Below, piece after piece: positions 1 to 12,024 of a stretch of 64,000 bases of DNA. Made by a program: the position numbers and the translations under genes. Each line of letters starts with the position of its first letter. The first letter of the stretch is position 1. The notes beneath the pieces were generated by a model. The model was not told where the DNA came from, did no database searches, and was given only the letters and a program-made list of their open reading frames with translations. Source of the stretch: Lantana camara (taxonomy: Eukaryota; Streptophyta; Magnoliopsida; Lamiales; Verbenaceae); NCBI GenBank assembly GCA_037501455.1, contig CM074856.1:91462001-91526000 (forward strand), given 5' to 3'.

Positions 1-3000
1 TTTCGATTATCTCGGCGAGACCGACGCAAGAGTACCAATTTTATGGCCTATGACGAATGGTGGTCGAGTTATGGCCGGATTTCAGTAGCAGCGGCGGAGC
101 TGTCAGACCGCCGCCACTTCGCCGGCGTTTCGCGGCGGTTTTCGGCCCTCCTCTTGAGACACGCGCCTAAGAACCAGAAAGTAGACTTCCAGGCGCTTCG
201 TTTGAAGTCAGAGGTGCGGCCATCGGAGCAGCGACGGCGCCTCACGCGCCCCCCAAAGCTCGCGGCGGTGGCGCGAGTTACTGTAGCGGAGGGTTTCGCC
301 GCCTTCCGGCGGTGGTTTTCGACGGGGCTTGATGGTTTCCAAGGTTTTTTGACCCCCTGAGTTCATTTCCGGCGTCAATTTCACCAGATCTTGGCCGTAG
401 GTGGTGGTTCCGGTGACGTGGGCGGCAAAAACTTCGGCGGCCAACGGGGGCCTTTTCCGGCCATCTTTTGGTCTCGGGATCTTCACGAAAGTTGTTCGGA
501 ACGACGAGAACTAGTGGCCTGTGATCACGGGACTCCAGATTCGGTGTTTTGGCGGTGGATCGCGGCGGCATAGTGGCGGTGCAACGACGGCGCTAGCTCC
601 GAGGATTTTTCCGGCGAGCTACCTTAAGGCTTTCGAAGAGCTCGTCACGGTTAAGATAATGCCTTTTACGGATTGCATTTTGGTTCACCGGTTTGGAAGT
701 AATTTGAGTTTGAAGATTTAGGGTTTTCGTGTTCTTAGATTTCAGATCTAGGACAATCGGCTTGGAATTTCCAGAAATTGATCGAGGATTCGGAACGGGC
801 ACGAAGGCTTCGTTCAGGACTGATTTTTCGGGATTTTTCCGGCGACTTTCGAAGGCGGCCCGGCGACTTTCCGGCGGCTCCGGTGGCTGCACTCCGGCGA
901 CTTTCGGACAGAATGTCGGTCTCGACGCGGTGAGTCCAACGCCGCTTTCCGTTCGTTAATTGGACACTCGATCTATTTATTACGAATTATTTTACGTAAT
1001 TGTGATTATTTGAATTAATTGTTTTAAGTGCAAATAAATTGGTTATTGTTGGTTTGTTGTTCGAGATGTATTCCAATCATATACGAAAACATGTGTTGAA
1101 TGGATTGTGATATACATGAATGTTTCGATTTACAATTTGAATCCGATGTGATGAATTTACGCTATTTGTTAAGTACGAAGGGGTGTTAGTGTAATATTTA
1201 GAAACTAATCTCTTATGTGACTAAATGAACTTGAATAATATTTTAGAAGAACGAACATGTTGTGATTTCTCTATATGAATTTGAGACGTTCTCAATGTTT
1301 TGTTTATTGTAAATTGTGTTTCAAATATAAAATTGAAATACATGAAAGATGCTTAAACAACTTGAGACTTGATGCATGATAGGAGTTAGAATTGTAATAT
1401 CTTGATTTACTCTTACTACTCAAAAATGGTATATTACGAATTACGATAAATTGATAATTGTCATGTTTGTAAGTAATTAATTCCTAGTTGAATAATTGTA
1501 TAAACACTTTAAACGAACATTTATGCTTAGTAATCAACTTTGGGGATGTAAGTGTAATATTTATGAAACTATGAATGTGACTTGAGCTTGTGTACCAAAC
1601 ATGTTGTGAAGTTGTAAAGTATGATCTTAAGTGAATTAAATGCACTCTTTATTTGTATTAAGCATGCCATCTACGTACAACAACTTTGTATGTTTATATG
1701 ACCAAGTTGCTCTTACTTATGCACTTTACAACTCGACATGAACTTGATGCTTAATTCTAACATTATAATTGAACCCTATGACATTGGATGATTTAATATG
1801 CATTTTGTGAATACATTGACTTCCTAAATTGATCTTGCATCTTTGGATATGGAATTGCATGATGGTTGCTTGTAAATATGACCTTGTTGAGCATTGATAT
1901 GCCTTGAATGACCACGACACCTCATCCAAGCACAACATGAACACTTATGCATAACCACGATCATGTTGAGCAACGCCGTGCGTCTTATTTGGTTCATATA
2001 GAGTCTAAGTCTGGGCTTTTGTATGTCTTGTCACAGAGTTTGGTGGTGCCGGTGGGCCCGAGGTTTAGAGTGTTTGGCCCTTCACACTCTCAGATTCTAC
2101 TTGCATAAGGTGAGGCTTAGGATTTTGTATAGTTAAGCGTCCTATGACCTTAATATGATGATTTCAATCCTTGCATGCGGTTATATGCTATGTATGATTA
2201 GATATGTGTTGGATATGATATGATTATGACCTTGTGGACCATCCTTGGTTTTGAAGAAAAATTAAGTATTAAGGCATATGTAAGCTATTTTTGGAAAACT
2301 CTGATATGTTATGATTCTGTAGCGAGTTGCCATGAAATATTGGTATCTGTATGTATGTATGTTTGTGGATCCGAGGAGCTATGGGTAAGGAGCCCCCGGG
2401 ACGGTTAGGGCCGTCGGGGATATACCTGTGCATAGTTCCATTTGAGATATCATCGCGCGACCTTAGGGCGATGAGGGAGGCGTGATATCTTGAGCCTTCG
2501 GTGTACAGCCGGGGAGGACTCTTGTGGGTTCACTACCCCTTGAGGGTGTGTATGTATGTTATTGATGGTTAGGGCCAACGCGTGGCTCTTCCATCATTGG
2601 AGTAGAGGATGGATTGATTCTGCTTTATGTTCTGTTCAGATATGAGGAGTAAAGGTTGGAAGCCCGTACTCGCCGGGTATATGTTATGAATGTATGGGAT
2701 TTGTGAAACGGGATAGGCTTCTCTAAATGGTTTTCCAAACTTATACTATTTTGGGTATTTCAACTGTTTTGACGTGCAAAACCCTAATCCCGGTTCATGA
2801 GTCCACCCTTATGATATGTGCTGTGCTCTATATATATATTGTGGGTGTGCGTTAGCCCCCTCACTCAGTCAGTTGACTGACACCTAATTTTATCTTTTAG
2901 TTGCAGGTTCTTTTGGCTTGAGCTAGGCGGAAGTGAGTCTTCTGAGTCACACTTGTCAGTCTAGTAGGTGTTAGGATGCATTTGTCGCATACTCTACTTA

Positions 3001-3457
3001 TTTTATGTATTTATGTTTCACATTTGCATATTATGTTTATGTTCTATTTAGACTTCAACCCGTGTGGGGTTAGTAAGCTAGTATTTGGTTGTTTCTAGAT
3101 ATTGATGATATTTATGTTGTTTATTATGTTGGATTATGTATGTTGATATTCGGGATTAGGTATCTATGCTAGTTGAACCCGTCACCTGCTATGTATGTTG
3201 ATATTCGGGATTAGGTATCTATGCTAGTTGAACCCATCACCTGCTTTGCATGTTTTGTTTTAAATGCTTCCGCTATCTATTGTTGTTGGTTTTAATTGCT
3301 TCCGCACTCTGAGTTTGTCAAGTTAGATCCGCCTAGCCTAGTATGTGAGTTGGTCTCCCGTTCGCTATGATTCGGATTCGGGCATGGACTTCCCATTTCG
3401 TGACCGGGTCTGGGTCTTAGTGCGGGGGATGTGGCATCCTCCGTTTGGGGTGTTACA
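1..3457 (+). mobile_element. Gypsy-type LTR, 3' portion (5' end lies outside the window)
   Basis: The right end has the terminus shared by the gypsy-type LTRs here: TTAGTGCGGGGGATGTGGC followed by TGTTACA at 3451-3457. The first 960 bases are GC-rich leader with repeated CCGGCG/CACCGG words, ending in CGCG-GTGAGTCC at about 927-936; after that the sequence is AT-rich. The same order of blocks, in reverse, is present in the solo LTR at 34434-52349, so both belong to one family. There is no primer site or polypurine tract to its right, so it is a solo LTR or a truncated end. The open frames in the first kilobase are not conserved in other copies and are not called as genes. Confidence 0.8.
3135..3244 (+). 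repeat. Tandem duplication of a 55-bp unit
   Basis: Two adjacent 55-bp units (3135-3189 and 3190-3244) differ by one base (CCCGTCACC versus CCCATCACC). They lie near the 3' end of the LTR at 1-3457 and look like a recent replication-slippage duplication. Confidence 0.9.
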
Positions 3458-3512
3458 TTATCTGTATAATATATATGAGATGATAATGTATTGATTCATG
3501 ATGGTATCTATT

Positions 3513-3995
3513 TGTAACATCCCAAAGACCCGCTGTTCGATATTGTCCGCTTTGGCCAAGGGTAGACCCCAAGCGCCTCACGGTTTTATGTTTCGAGCCA
3601 CTGATATAACCCAGTGCACCCAAAAGGCCTCTACTCAGGGGAGAGGGATCCACTACTTATAAAGCAGCTTCAAACCACTCTCCAATCCGATGTGGGACAA
3701 GCACCTTAGGCTATTACAGTCCACCCCCCCATAAGGGCCCAGCGTCCTCGCTGGCACACCGAATCCGGGTCCCTGGCTGTGATACCATTTTTAACAGCCC
3801 AAAGGTCCGCCGTTCGATATTGTCCGCTTTGGCCAAGGGTAGACCCCAAGCGCCTCACGGTTTTACGTTTCGAGCCACTAGTATAACCCAGTGCACCCAA
3901 AAGGCCTCTACTCAGGGGAGAGGGATCCACTACTTATAAAGCAGCTTCAAACCACTCTCCAATCCGATGTGGGACAAGCACCTTAGGCTATTACA
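3513..3995 (-). mobile_element. TRIM (terminal-repeat retrotransposon in miniature), complete
   Basis: Two near-identical 206-bp direct repeats (3513-3718 and 3790-3995) flank only 71 bp of internal DNA. A perfect 5-bp TSD, CTATT, lies at 3508-3512 and 3996-4000. On the minus strand the 5' LTR (3790-3995) is followed by TGGTATCACAGCCAGGG (3771-3787), which matches the initiator-Met primer site with one mismatch. A G-rich purine tract (complement of 3719-3735) abuts the other LTR. Each LTR has a TATAAG-type box on the minus strand. It has no coding capacity and must have moved using proteins from another retrotransposon. The right LTR terminus is mutated (TTTAAC instead of TGTAAC). Confidence 0.92.
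3771..3787 (-). other. TRIM primer-binding site (tRNA-iMet type)
   Basis: Read on the minus strand, this is TGGTATCACAGCCAGGG, two bases from the LTR. The standard plant initiator-Met primer site begins TGGTATCAGAGC. This fixes the TRIM on the minus strand. Confidence 0.75.
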
Positions 3996-4238
3996 CTATT
4001 AGTATCTATGCTTTTGATATAAATATGGTACCTATATGTATTATTGACATAATGCTTCCGCCTTTAAATTTTATGTCTTGGTTTGGTATTACTTTGGGGT
4101 ATAGTCCCGCCTAACTAGCTTGTTTCTTTTACTTGTCACCCGTTCGCTATAGGTTAGTTCATGTATGGATTGTCCATTTCGTATGTCGATCGACCTATAG
4201 TGCGGGGGTGTGGCATCTCTACGTATAGGGGTGTTACA

Positions 4239-5075
4239 TATATCTCATCAATCCACCATGGAATTCAACTCGAAAGCACATAAAAGAAAGAGGGGAGAGT
4301 GTAGATTAACATTATGAAATTACCTTTCAAATTTGCGAAGATTTGGAAGTGATTTGAGCTCAAAATCACAAAATGGCCTAAAGGGGGTTTCTTCCTTCTT
4401 TCTTTCTCTTGGAGCTAAGCTTGTATGGTTTGGGGGAGGGGTTTGGTACGGTTTTCACAGCATAAGGGGCAAGGGAGAGAGTTAACTCAAGGTTAGGAGT
4501 CATGGTTAAGGTTTAGTTGAGTTTAAGAGGGACCCACAACTCAAGGTTAGGTCAATAGATGTACTTTAGGCGTAAGGTGTTTGTTCCGGTCGCATTTCGG
4601 GGGTCTAAATGAACTCATAAAAATGTGAGGCTTGTTCCATTGAACCCAAGTCGTCGAAACAAGTCCAATGGTGGTAACGAAATTAGAATCCGAATTCCTG
4701 AGCTCAAGATATGCTGCCCGGAACCCAAAGTGCACTAAAGGCTCTTTAGCCTCCTTTGGGTCCCGTATCCAAAACGAACCAAAAAGGCAACCCAAACAAG
4801 TTCCAAAACACAAAATGAGCATATAAACGAGTTCAAAAATAACATAATTAACATATATCAAGAATCCACAAAAATCAGGATTCAATTCGGATCCAAAATA
4901 AGCAAAAATACGAGATAAGGAAGTTTAAACGTTCAAAATCATCAAATTCATATTAAAGCAATTAATTGCAAATAACTTCAAATATTCACGTTAACATATT
5001 ACGTAATCACATTAGAAAATAATTAAATCACGAACATATTAGAGTACCTGAAGTCCGAACAGTCAGGATGTTACA
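4239..5075 (-). mobile_element. Reverse LTR fragment (5' part of a Tekay-like LTR)
   Basis: The right end, AGTCAGGATGTTACA, is the reversed start of an LTR (TGTAACATCCTGACTG on the minus strand). Inside, 4684-4773 is the reverse of the conserved upstream block also present at 12345, 19906 and 23347. Position 4322 holds the reverse of a GAAAG-GTAATT donor-like site. The 3' part of this LTR is missing. An open frame at 4547-4885 (minus) resembles one at 12239-12562 because the underlying LTR block is conserved; I do not call it a gene. Confidence 0.75.
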
Positions 5076-6240
5076 TTCCCGGTTGGCATAATACACTACC
5101 CTAGGGCCCACGGTGAACAATATACTCGCCAAAACAGTCAATCAATATAGTAATGTTCGGTAATTAATTTGAAATTCAATAAGGTTGGAAAACTATAGAT
5201 ATATAGATACATTTTGGCCATGCTTCTAATCATTTATAACCAATGAATCACACCATAATTCACAAACCCTACTCAACCAAATAATCAAGAGATCAAGCAA
5301 TTCCTCCATTTATACCTTGATATGAAAGAAAGAAAGGATGAAAGGATGAGATGATCATGATGCTTCAACTTGTGCAAATCTTCCTTGAATGAAATCTTGA
5401 AATTTGATGAAATCCTTCTTCCTTCCTCTTGGTGTTTTGGTACGTGATTAAGTGTGTGAGTGTGTGTGAATTTGATGAAATGTGAAGAATGAATTGGAAT
5501 GGAGGAGATGAATGTATTATCAAAAGTCTTTCACTAACAAAGGTGAATCATCACATTTTACAACACGTTAAAATATAAATGTTCATGAATTTGGAGGTAG
5601 TTTTTGCACACCAAAACATTTGCCCATGATAATATATATAGGAGGTGGCTTAACAAAACATAACAAAACAAAGCTTAGCTAATACATATCAAGGCTTACA
5701 TTCTTATCAAAACATAACTTAGCAAACCGTTTCATAGCATGTTTTATTTGGTTAAGAATATTCCAAAATTTACCTTAATTTAAGAATCTACCCCCGTTTC
5801 ACAAACTATAACAAACAGACAGAACGCTCGGTGGGTACAAGCACAGACTCCAACCTCAACTCCTCAGAACATATCATATCAAAACGTAATAAAACAAAAC
5901 AAATCGGAACATACCATATCGTAACAGAACATACCAACCTCTTCTCCGGGTGATGGAAGGGTTGCGTGACCGTAACCATCCATATAGGTGAGGAGAGTGC
6001 AAGCTATTCCAAACCCTCAGGGGCCCATCACCCACCAACCTTCTGGTGGGTTCCGGGTTAGTCCTTTAACAGATGGAGACTGTACTCAAGAGTAGACCCA
6101 ACGGCCCGATGTCATCCCGGGGCTCCTTACCCAGATCTCCAGGGCCTAACAGATAGACAGATTCATATCCAGATTCATATCCAGATTCATATCCATATTC
6201 ATATTCAGAACCCGCTACAGGCATACTTACATACTTACCT
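5076..6240 (-). mobile_element. Mosaic of reverse LTR fragments
   Basis: No coding signal. From about 5590 the sequence matches in order the reverse LTR at 35060-35340 (TTAGTTTTTGCAYRCCAAAA, then CTACCCCCGTTTCAC, then CTCGGYGGGTAC). From 5076 to about 5590 it resembles a different portion of such LTRs. A short tandem array of the 12-mer CAGATTCATATC lies at about 6158-6206. This sequence hosts the copia-type LTR at 6241 and appears to continue at 11796-12024 and 22446-23020. Confidence 0.55.
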
Positions 6241-9200
6241 TGTTGGAAAAACACGAATCAGAAAGCAGCGAATTTTCCAACAAAAGGATCTTGGACTCGC
6301 AATCATGTATCCAAATTCGTAGGGATTAGAAACTTACTTTCTTAATTGTCTTTCTTGAAGCGTTTCAAGCCACCCAAGAACGCTCTTCTCGCGGCTTGAT
6401 CCCCTCTCCTTGGTAAAGCTCGAATCGTCAAACTTCTAATTTGAAGCTCTCTAGAGATAGTCCACCAACTTGACTACAATCTAACTAGTAAGGATGCTAG
6501 TTCTCTAGTTAGTGTTTAGGCTTAACCTAGGGTTTCGTTTATCTTGGAGAAAGGATGGTGTTCAACACATGAACCAAAAGAATTCTCGATTAGCTCCACG
6601 AGGAGCTCGAGCTCCCCTATTTATAGGAGGGGGAGGACCGAAAATCCTAGTCCTTATGGGCTAAGGATTTTGGTCCCTCTCTCCTATTACTTGATCATCA
6701 AGTAATTTTGACTTTGACTTTGAATTCAAATTCAAATCAACTTTCAAGAGAGCTAAAATATTCAAAGAATTTTTGGATAATTTTATACTTTATTTATTTA
6801 AAATAAATAACTTATTTTTATCTAATTAATTAATTCACAATTAATTAACTAGATTATTTTTCTCCAAAATAAGACTTTCTTTTTAATTCAAAATTAAACC
6901 AAAGTCTATTAAATAATTAATCACATTAATTATTTAACACATAAATAAATATACACATATATTTACACACGTGTGGAACCCTCTTGGCCCGATTAACTCG
7001 TTTAATCATTTTAAAGCCTTAACTCATGTAACCAAGTTGTTGTGTGTGACCCTCTAGATTCTCAATTCAATTAGCAGTGACCCCAATTAATTAATTCACT
7101 AATTAATTAATCAGTCCACAGATTAAACGACCATAGTCTAGCAACAGGTGTTTAACCCCTAGCTGAATTGGAATGTTCGGATTCGACAGAACCTTTAAGT
7201 GATTGATTCATGTGAGATACAATCCTCCTACTTACTATCTCTCAACCAAGATCTAGGGTAAGGGAATAATTAGAACCCTAATAATCCGGTCTTAAAGCTA
7301 AGTGCATTTCATATCCATTTGATCTCAATCCAAGAAACCCTTTTCTTGATGTCTTGAGCTACTGCCTTGGCCAAGGACTCCATATGGCATATGAATGACT
7401 TACGCAATAAGAGATCACCTTGCAAATGCAAGTGTAGGTCCTTTCTTGATTCTCATTCACTTTCATGAATCACTTGTGCAGCCCCAGCATAAGCCTTGAA
7501 TCAGTTGTCTAAGGCGGCACCCTTTAAAGCTTATACCTAAGACTACAGAGTTAATTTATAAAGTGATAAGGAACCTCAAGTATAAGGATCAATTAATCAC
7601 ATCAATGACTCGTGAGATATTTCCTGTAGCACCCTGTAGGGGCCACAACCCCGCACCGTCGTACCTCTCAAGTGGCTAGGAGACCTAGCACCCAAGAAGC
7701 ACGCCGACGAACGGACAAAACATTACAAGATCAGAGTACTAGAAAGGAACATTGCAGCGGAAATATGAGAAATTTAAAACTTTCAAAACATAAATCAGGA
7801 GACAAAAGAGGCTAGTAACCAAGTACAGGGACTATATAGGAATTGAGTATTGAAAGAGACATTTCGATAAAGTGTCAAAGGATAATGTAACTAGTGAAAA
7901 CAAGTAACAAAGGACACCGAAGGCTAAATCGATAAGTACCTAATCAAACGCTACATTATCATCAAGAGGGTGGAGACCAAGATGGTTCAAAAGAACCTGA
8001 CCATAAGAGCACAACAAAAGATTTCCTATACTTCAAGATACCAGCCAACAAGCGATCACTGAGCCTGAAACCATGAGGTCAGAAAACATGGTGGAGGTAT
8101 TAGTCAAAGGGACTAAGTGAGGCATGACTTTTGAAACAATATAAGTACTTAAAACTTTAGGTTTTCAGAAAAGGATTTACTTCGAAACTGTACTTTAAAA
8201 CTGAATTTCGGAATCTTTATTTCCGAATCGTATTTTAAAACATTACTTTGAAACGAGATTTCCAAGCAAGCACACACATGCACACACATCAGAGGTTCTG
8301 GTTCATATATACTTTATAAACAGGGAACAGGGTACGGGGATATTTTCCAAAAATATGAACCAGACTTTAAAACCAAAGTTGCCCGCAAGCTAGGCCATAT
8401 CCATCCTTTACTCCTCAAAACATTTACAAAGTTGGTATCGAGATCCGTTAGGACCCCAACACCCATAATCACATGCACCACCCCTTCTCCCCTTATTGTC
8501 GCGCCCAGGGAGCTACCCGCGGTGACGTGCAAAACGGGAGGAATTTACCACCTCTCCCGACCTTCGATGTGGAGTAACCAACCTCCGATTAAACCATCAC
8601 CAAGGTCAGTACGGCGGCCAGTATCATAGTAGCCATTGGCGCACGCCTCCTGGTCTACTACTAACCATACCTCCAGGGCCCAACATAACAAAATTTCCAA
8701 AGCTTGCATTCGAAATAACATAAGTGCATAAGCACACAGAGTTCAGAAGACTGAACCTTTAATCAAAGCAGTATAACAGTTAACAGAACGTATATCAGAG
8801 ATCATTGACTTTAAACTTGAAGCATTGTCCCAAAACGGGAAAACGTTTAACTTGAAAGATAAGAATCTTTGCACCCGAAGGCGTTGATTTTGAAATCATT
8901 TGAATACGTAGGAATATTCATGATTCCAGTTGAAATAGTTTAAACCTCACCTACAGAAACGGTATTATGCAATAATACCAGAGCCACAGTAAATCCTGAC
9001 TTCACCTGTGAGTGGTGAATGATTAAATTTCTATCCAAAAACCATATAGTCACATAAGCAAGTAGGAATGACCTCAAGTCATTCAATAGCACATAACGAT
9101 ATCATATATGCAGGACGAAACATTATCAAAGTCTATCATATCATGTGGCGAGATTTCATGATAATTATTCAATAATCATCAAAGCATGAAGGCATAATCG

Positions 9201-9524
9201 GATTCATGTAATGCAGTACATAGGAGAGTAATACCATTTAATGCAGAAGAATCATTTAACTAAGAATGAAACACAAGATTGGTAAGAGAGCAAAAAGCTT
9301 GAACAAGGAATACTCTTTTTCGAACAAAGGATTCAAATAAACGATTAGTTTCAGTTGAAAGCTCGTGTCAAGAACTCAAGGGTATATATTCTTAGGGTCT
9401 TAAAACAATCTCATTTAGGAAAGGAATGTGATCTTTGAAACCTACTTTGATCCCCTATTTTTGAGAATTTTCGAAAAAGGCTTTGACCGTTGAATTCGTC
9501 TCTTCAAAACTATCATTTAGGTTA

Positions 9525-9598
9525 AAAGTCAAAATTCTTGGTCAAGGTCAAAGTCAATGGTCAAAGTCAAAGGTCAAGGGTCAAAGGTCAAAGGTCAC
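9525..9598 (-). promoter_or_regulatory. Cluster of W-box-like motifs in a solo LTR
   Basis: In about 75 bp the words GGTCAA and AGTCAA occur about nine times. On the minus strand, which is the LTR sense strand, these read TTGACC/TTGACT, the core bound by plant WRKY factors. Clustered W-boxes are a known feature of stress-responsive promoters; a role here is inferred. Confidence 0.5.
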
Positions 9599-9600
9599 TA

Positions 9601-9860
9601 TTCAAGTATACGGTATGCATACTGTATGTATACGTGTATTTATACGGTATGTATACGGTATTTATACGGGGATACCTACCGTATTTCTACAGTATTTATA
9701 CAGGGTACATACAGTATTTATACAAGAATACCTGCGGTACTTATACTAGAATACATATGATATTTATACAAAAGTACATACGTATTTATTTAGAAAATAC
9801 ACTTAGTATTTATACGAAAGTATACACGTATTTATACATATTGGAATCAAATACGCATAC
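9601..9860 (-). repeat. Degenerate array of GTATTTATAC-type words
   Basis: Imperfect units of about 20-25 bp contain GTATTTATAC, GTATGTATAC or GTATTTCTAC. On the minus strand many of these read TATAAATA, the plant TATA-box consensus; at least seven exact TATTTATA words are visible. The array is next to the W-box cluster. Confidence 0.7.
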
Positions 9861-10319
9861 GTATATTATACATGCATACCATAACATATATCAATTGGTC
9901 AAATAATTATGTAACAATTAATTAAACATGTAACATTTAAAACTATAGGTTATACTTTAATTATGTAACATTAAATAACATGTAACATTAAATTAAATCA
10001 TATAATAAATTAAATTACCTAAGTATGATCATAAAATAATTAAAATGTAACATATAACATGCTAGCATAATTGTCACATAATTAATTTGTCACAAAATTA
10101 AATCATGTAACACTTTCATAATAAACTATACTATAAGAAACATAATTCATAAATTCATGAAAAATTAAAGCATAAATTAAATCACATAATTCATGCACAA
10201 AATAAAACATAAATTAAATCCTAAACCTAGCATAATTAATAAATAAATTAAAACATAAAATAAAACATAAATTAAACTAATTATAACATAAAAAAATAAG
10301 AAAACATACCTATTCTTCA

Positions 10320-10335
10320 GGGGGGGGGGGGGGGG
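10320..10335 (+). repeat. Run of 16 G residues
   Basis: Homopolymer tract inside the solo LTR at 7625-11296. Its length may be a sequencing or assembly approximation. Confidence 0.85.
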
Positions 10336-11795
10336 ACGTGAGTTATGGCTGGTGTGAGGGAGAAAATGAGACCCCAACATACTTATTTATAGTTGTAGGG
10401 AAGGACTAGAGTGCAAATAATATTTATTTTAGGGGCTTAAGGTGGGGTATTTTGTGAAATTTCAAAAAATAGGTTTCCTTCTTTACATAATTGTCACAGC
10501 AGGGGTATTCTGGTAATTTCACCTTTCTCCTGCATATTTTTGGAGTTAGAAAAGTGCCCAAGAGCTAGGAAATAAAATTAGCTTCGAAACGGTTACTCAC
10601 GGGTCAAAATCGGACGTACGGTTTAAAAGTTATAAGCTTTGGAAGATTTGATTTTCTTGAATTTTGAAAATTAATTTAATTATGAAATAAATACTAGGAT
10701 AAAATTTAAAGGTCCGAAAGGCTTTCCAAAAATGTAAAAAAAATCGAGGAACGTTATGGTGATGATCTCAAGGGCTAAATCATTCTAACGAAGGAAATAT
10801 ATCTTACCGACGGAAATTCTTATTTGAAAATAAATTCTTAAATTGCTCTGGACACAAACGAAACCTCAAAGCATTGAAAAGGGAGTTGAAAAATTCTAAG
10901 AAAGTAGGTATAGGTTCTTTGAGGTCTCTCGAATAAAATGGCGTAGTGCTGGTTCGGAAAATGAATAGTACTTTTGACAAAAATTCCCAAAATACCCCTA
11001 ATGATCAAGAAAGGATTTCGAAGCTTGGAAAACATGTTCATATGATTGGGAAACAAGAGCTATGAACCTCTAGGGTTCCAATGAGATGCTAGGACAAGGT
11101 AGGCACGGGAAATGAATAGTAAATTTAGTTCGTGGTAAGGAAATCCCCCTTGAAACACAATACGACTAATGAATGCACATTGTTCACATAAGAATGTAAT
11201 GCATGAACATTTGTAAAGGTGAACCAAGGTATATAAACGTATTCTTGTCCTCTTTGATTTACTATTTCCAGCTAGGTCCTGATACGGGCTGTTACATTTC
11301 CTAATCTGGAAGTTTCTATTTCCTGAAATAGAAACTTCCTTTCCCATTTAGGAATGTTCTCACACGGGGCACCTCAGTGAACTTACTTATTGAAGTAAGC
11401 ACCCTCATGTATCACGCACGTATCAACTATACACTTTGCACCTCCATGAAACAAGGTGGTCCTTCTTAAGGGCGTGATCCCATAAGCAAGCCTTAGAGGA
11501 GTCAGGTTGACACTCCCACTGCGGTAGGACTCATCGGCTTGGAGTATTTTACTAATCATGACTTATGTGATATAGGGCTCGTTATGAACCATTTCACCTA
11601 AATGGTAGAGTCCTAAAGTCATCAGGATTAGGGGAGTTCTCATACATGCACAGATAAAGTAAACGCATACCAAACAGGAGCATATAAAGAAGTGTTGCCT
11701 CAATTCGTTATTTCATTCAATGATTGTCTGTGATTACAATAAGGAAAATCACAAAGCGGATATACAATCGGCTTTCAAGTGCACTATTCCTAACA

Positions 11796-12024
11796 ACCAT
11801 ATCATACATATATACGTACCATACGTTGCTATAACTATGCTTTGCTTACCTCCGTGTTACTTTGTTGTTCACCCTCCTAACACGGGACGGGGCTCATGAG
11901 AGGCACACGGTGCAAAACATAATGCTTTACTCACCTCTTCGTGTCAATTCCATATCTCATCCACTGATTGCGACGTTTGGCTCACGAGAGGCATACGATT
12001 TGAAGCATAGTGTAGCATGGTCCA
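11796..12024 (-). mobile_element. Reverse LTR fragment between two insertions
   Basis: The word order (CTTACCTCCGTGTTAC ... GAGAGGCACACGG ... GAAGCATAG) resembles the reverse LTR at about 61376-61440. It is the continuation of the sequence left of 6241 and ends in the GTCCA target site (12020-12024) of the Tekay element. No gene. Confidence 0.55.

Larger units (their letters stand above)
3458..4238 (+). mobile_element. 3'-terminal remnant of an older plus-strand LTR, split by a TRIM
   Basis: Removing the TRIM at 3513-3995 makes 3458-3512 and 3996-4238 contiguous. The joined sequence ends in the usual LTR terminus: TCACCCGTTCGCTATAGG, then GTGCGGGGGTGTGGCATC, then GTGTTACA at 4231-4238. Its missing 5' part was probably displaced by the LTR that ends at 3457. 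Confidence 0.7.
7625..11296 (-). mobile_element. Solo LTR of a gypsy-like family, 3.67 kb
   Basis: It lies inside the copia-type LTR and is bounded by a perfect TSD, TTTCC (7620-7624 and 11297-11301). The termini are TGTAGCACCC on the left and GGGCTGTTACA on the right, so on the minus strand it reads TGTAACAGCCC ... GGGTGCTACA. No internal region or second LTR is present, as expected after LTR-LTR recombination. It carries a W-box cluster, an array of TATTTATA words and a run of 16 G. No gene is supported. Confidence 0.88.
6241..11795 (-). mobile_element. Copia-type LTR (probably solo), interrupted at 7625-11296
   Basis: The two parts (6241-7624 and 11297-11795, about 1.88 kb together) match the intact copy at 28406-30339 along their length, starting TGTTGGAAAA and ending TTCCTAACA. 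On the minus strand there is a TATAAATAGGGGAGCTCGAG promoter-like segment (about 6605-6630), followed by a leader running to the LTR end, which is the layout of plant Ty1/copia LTRs. No primer site, purine tract or reading frame is attached. A perfect TSD is not visible (left TACCT, right ACCAT), so the flanks may have changed since insertion. Confidence 0.7.

Noticed and set aside
43..959. Overlapping open frames on both strands in the first kilobase
   Set aside because: GC-rich LTR leader; the frames have low-complexity Arg/Pro/Gly composition and are not kept in sister LTRs.
4547..4885. Minus-strand open frame resembling the plus-strand frame at 12239-12562
   Set aside because: Both lie in the conserved LTR upstream block. 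The copies at 19811 and 23347 do not keep the same full frame, so conservation is of DNA, not protein.
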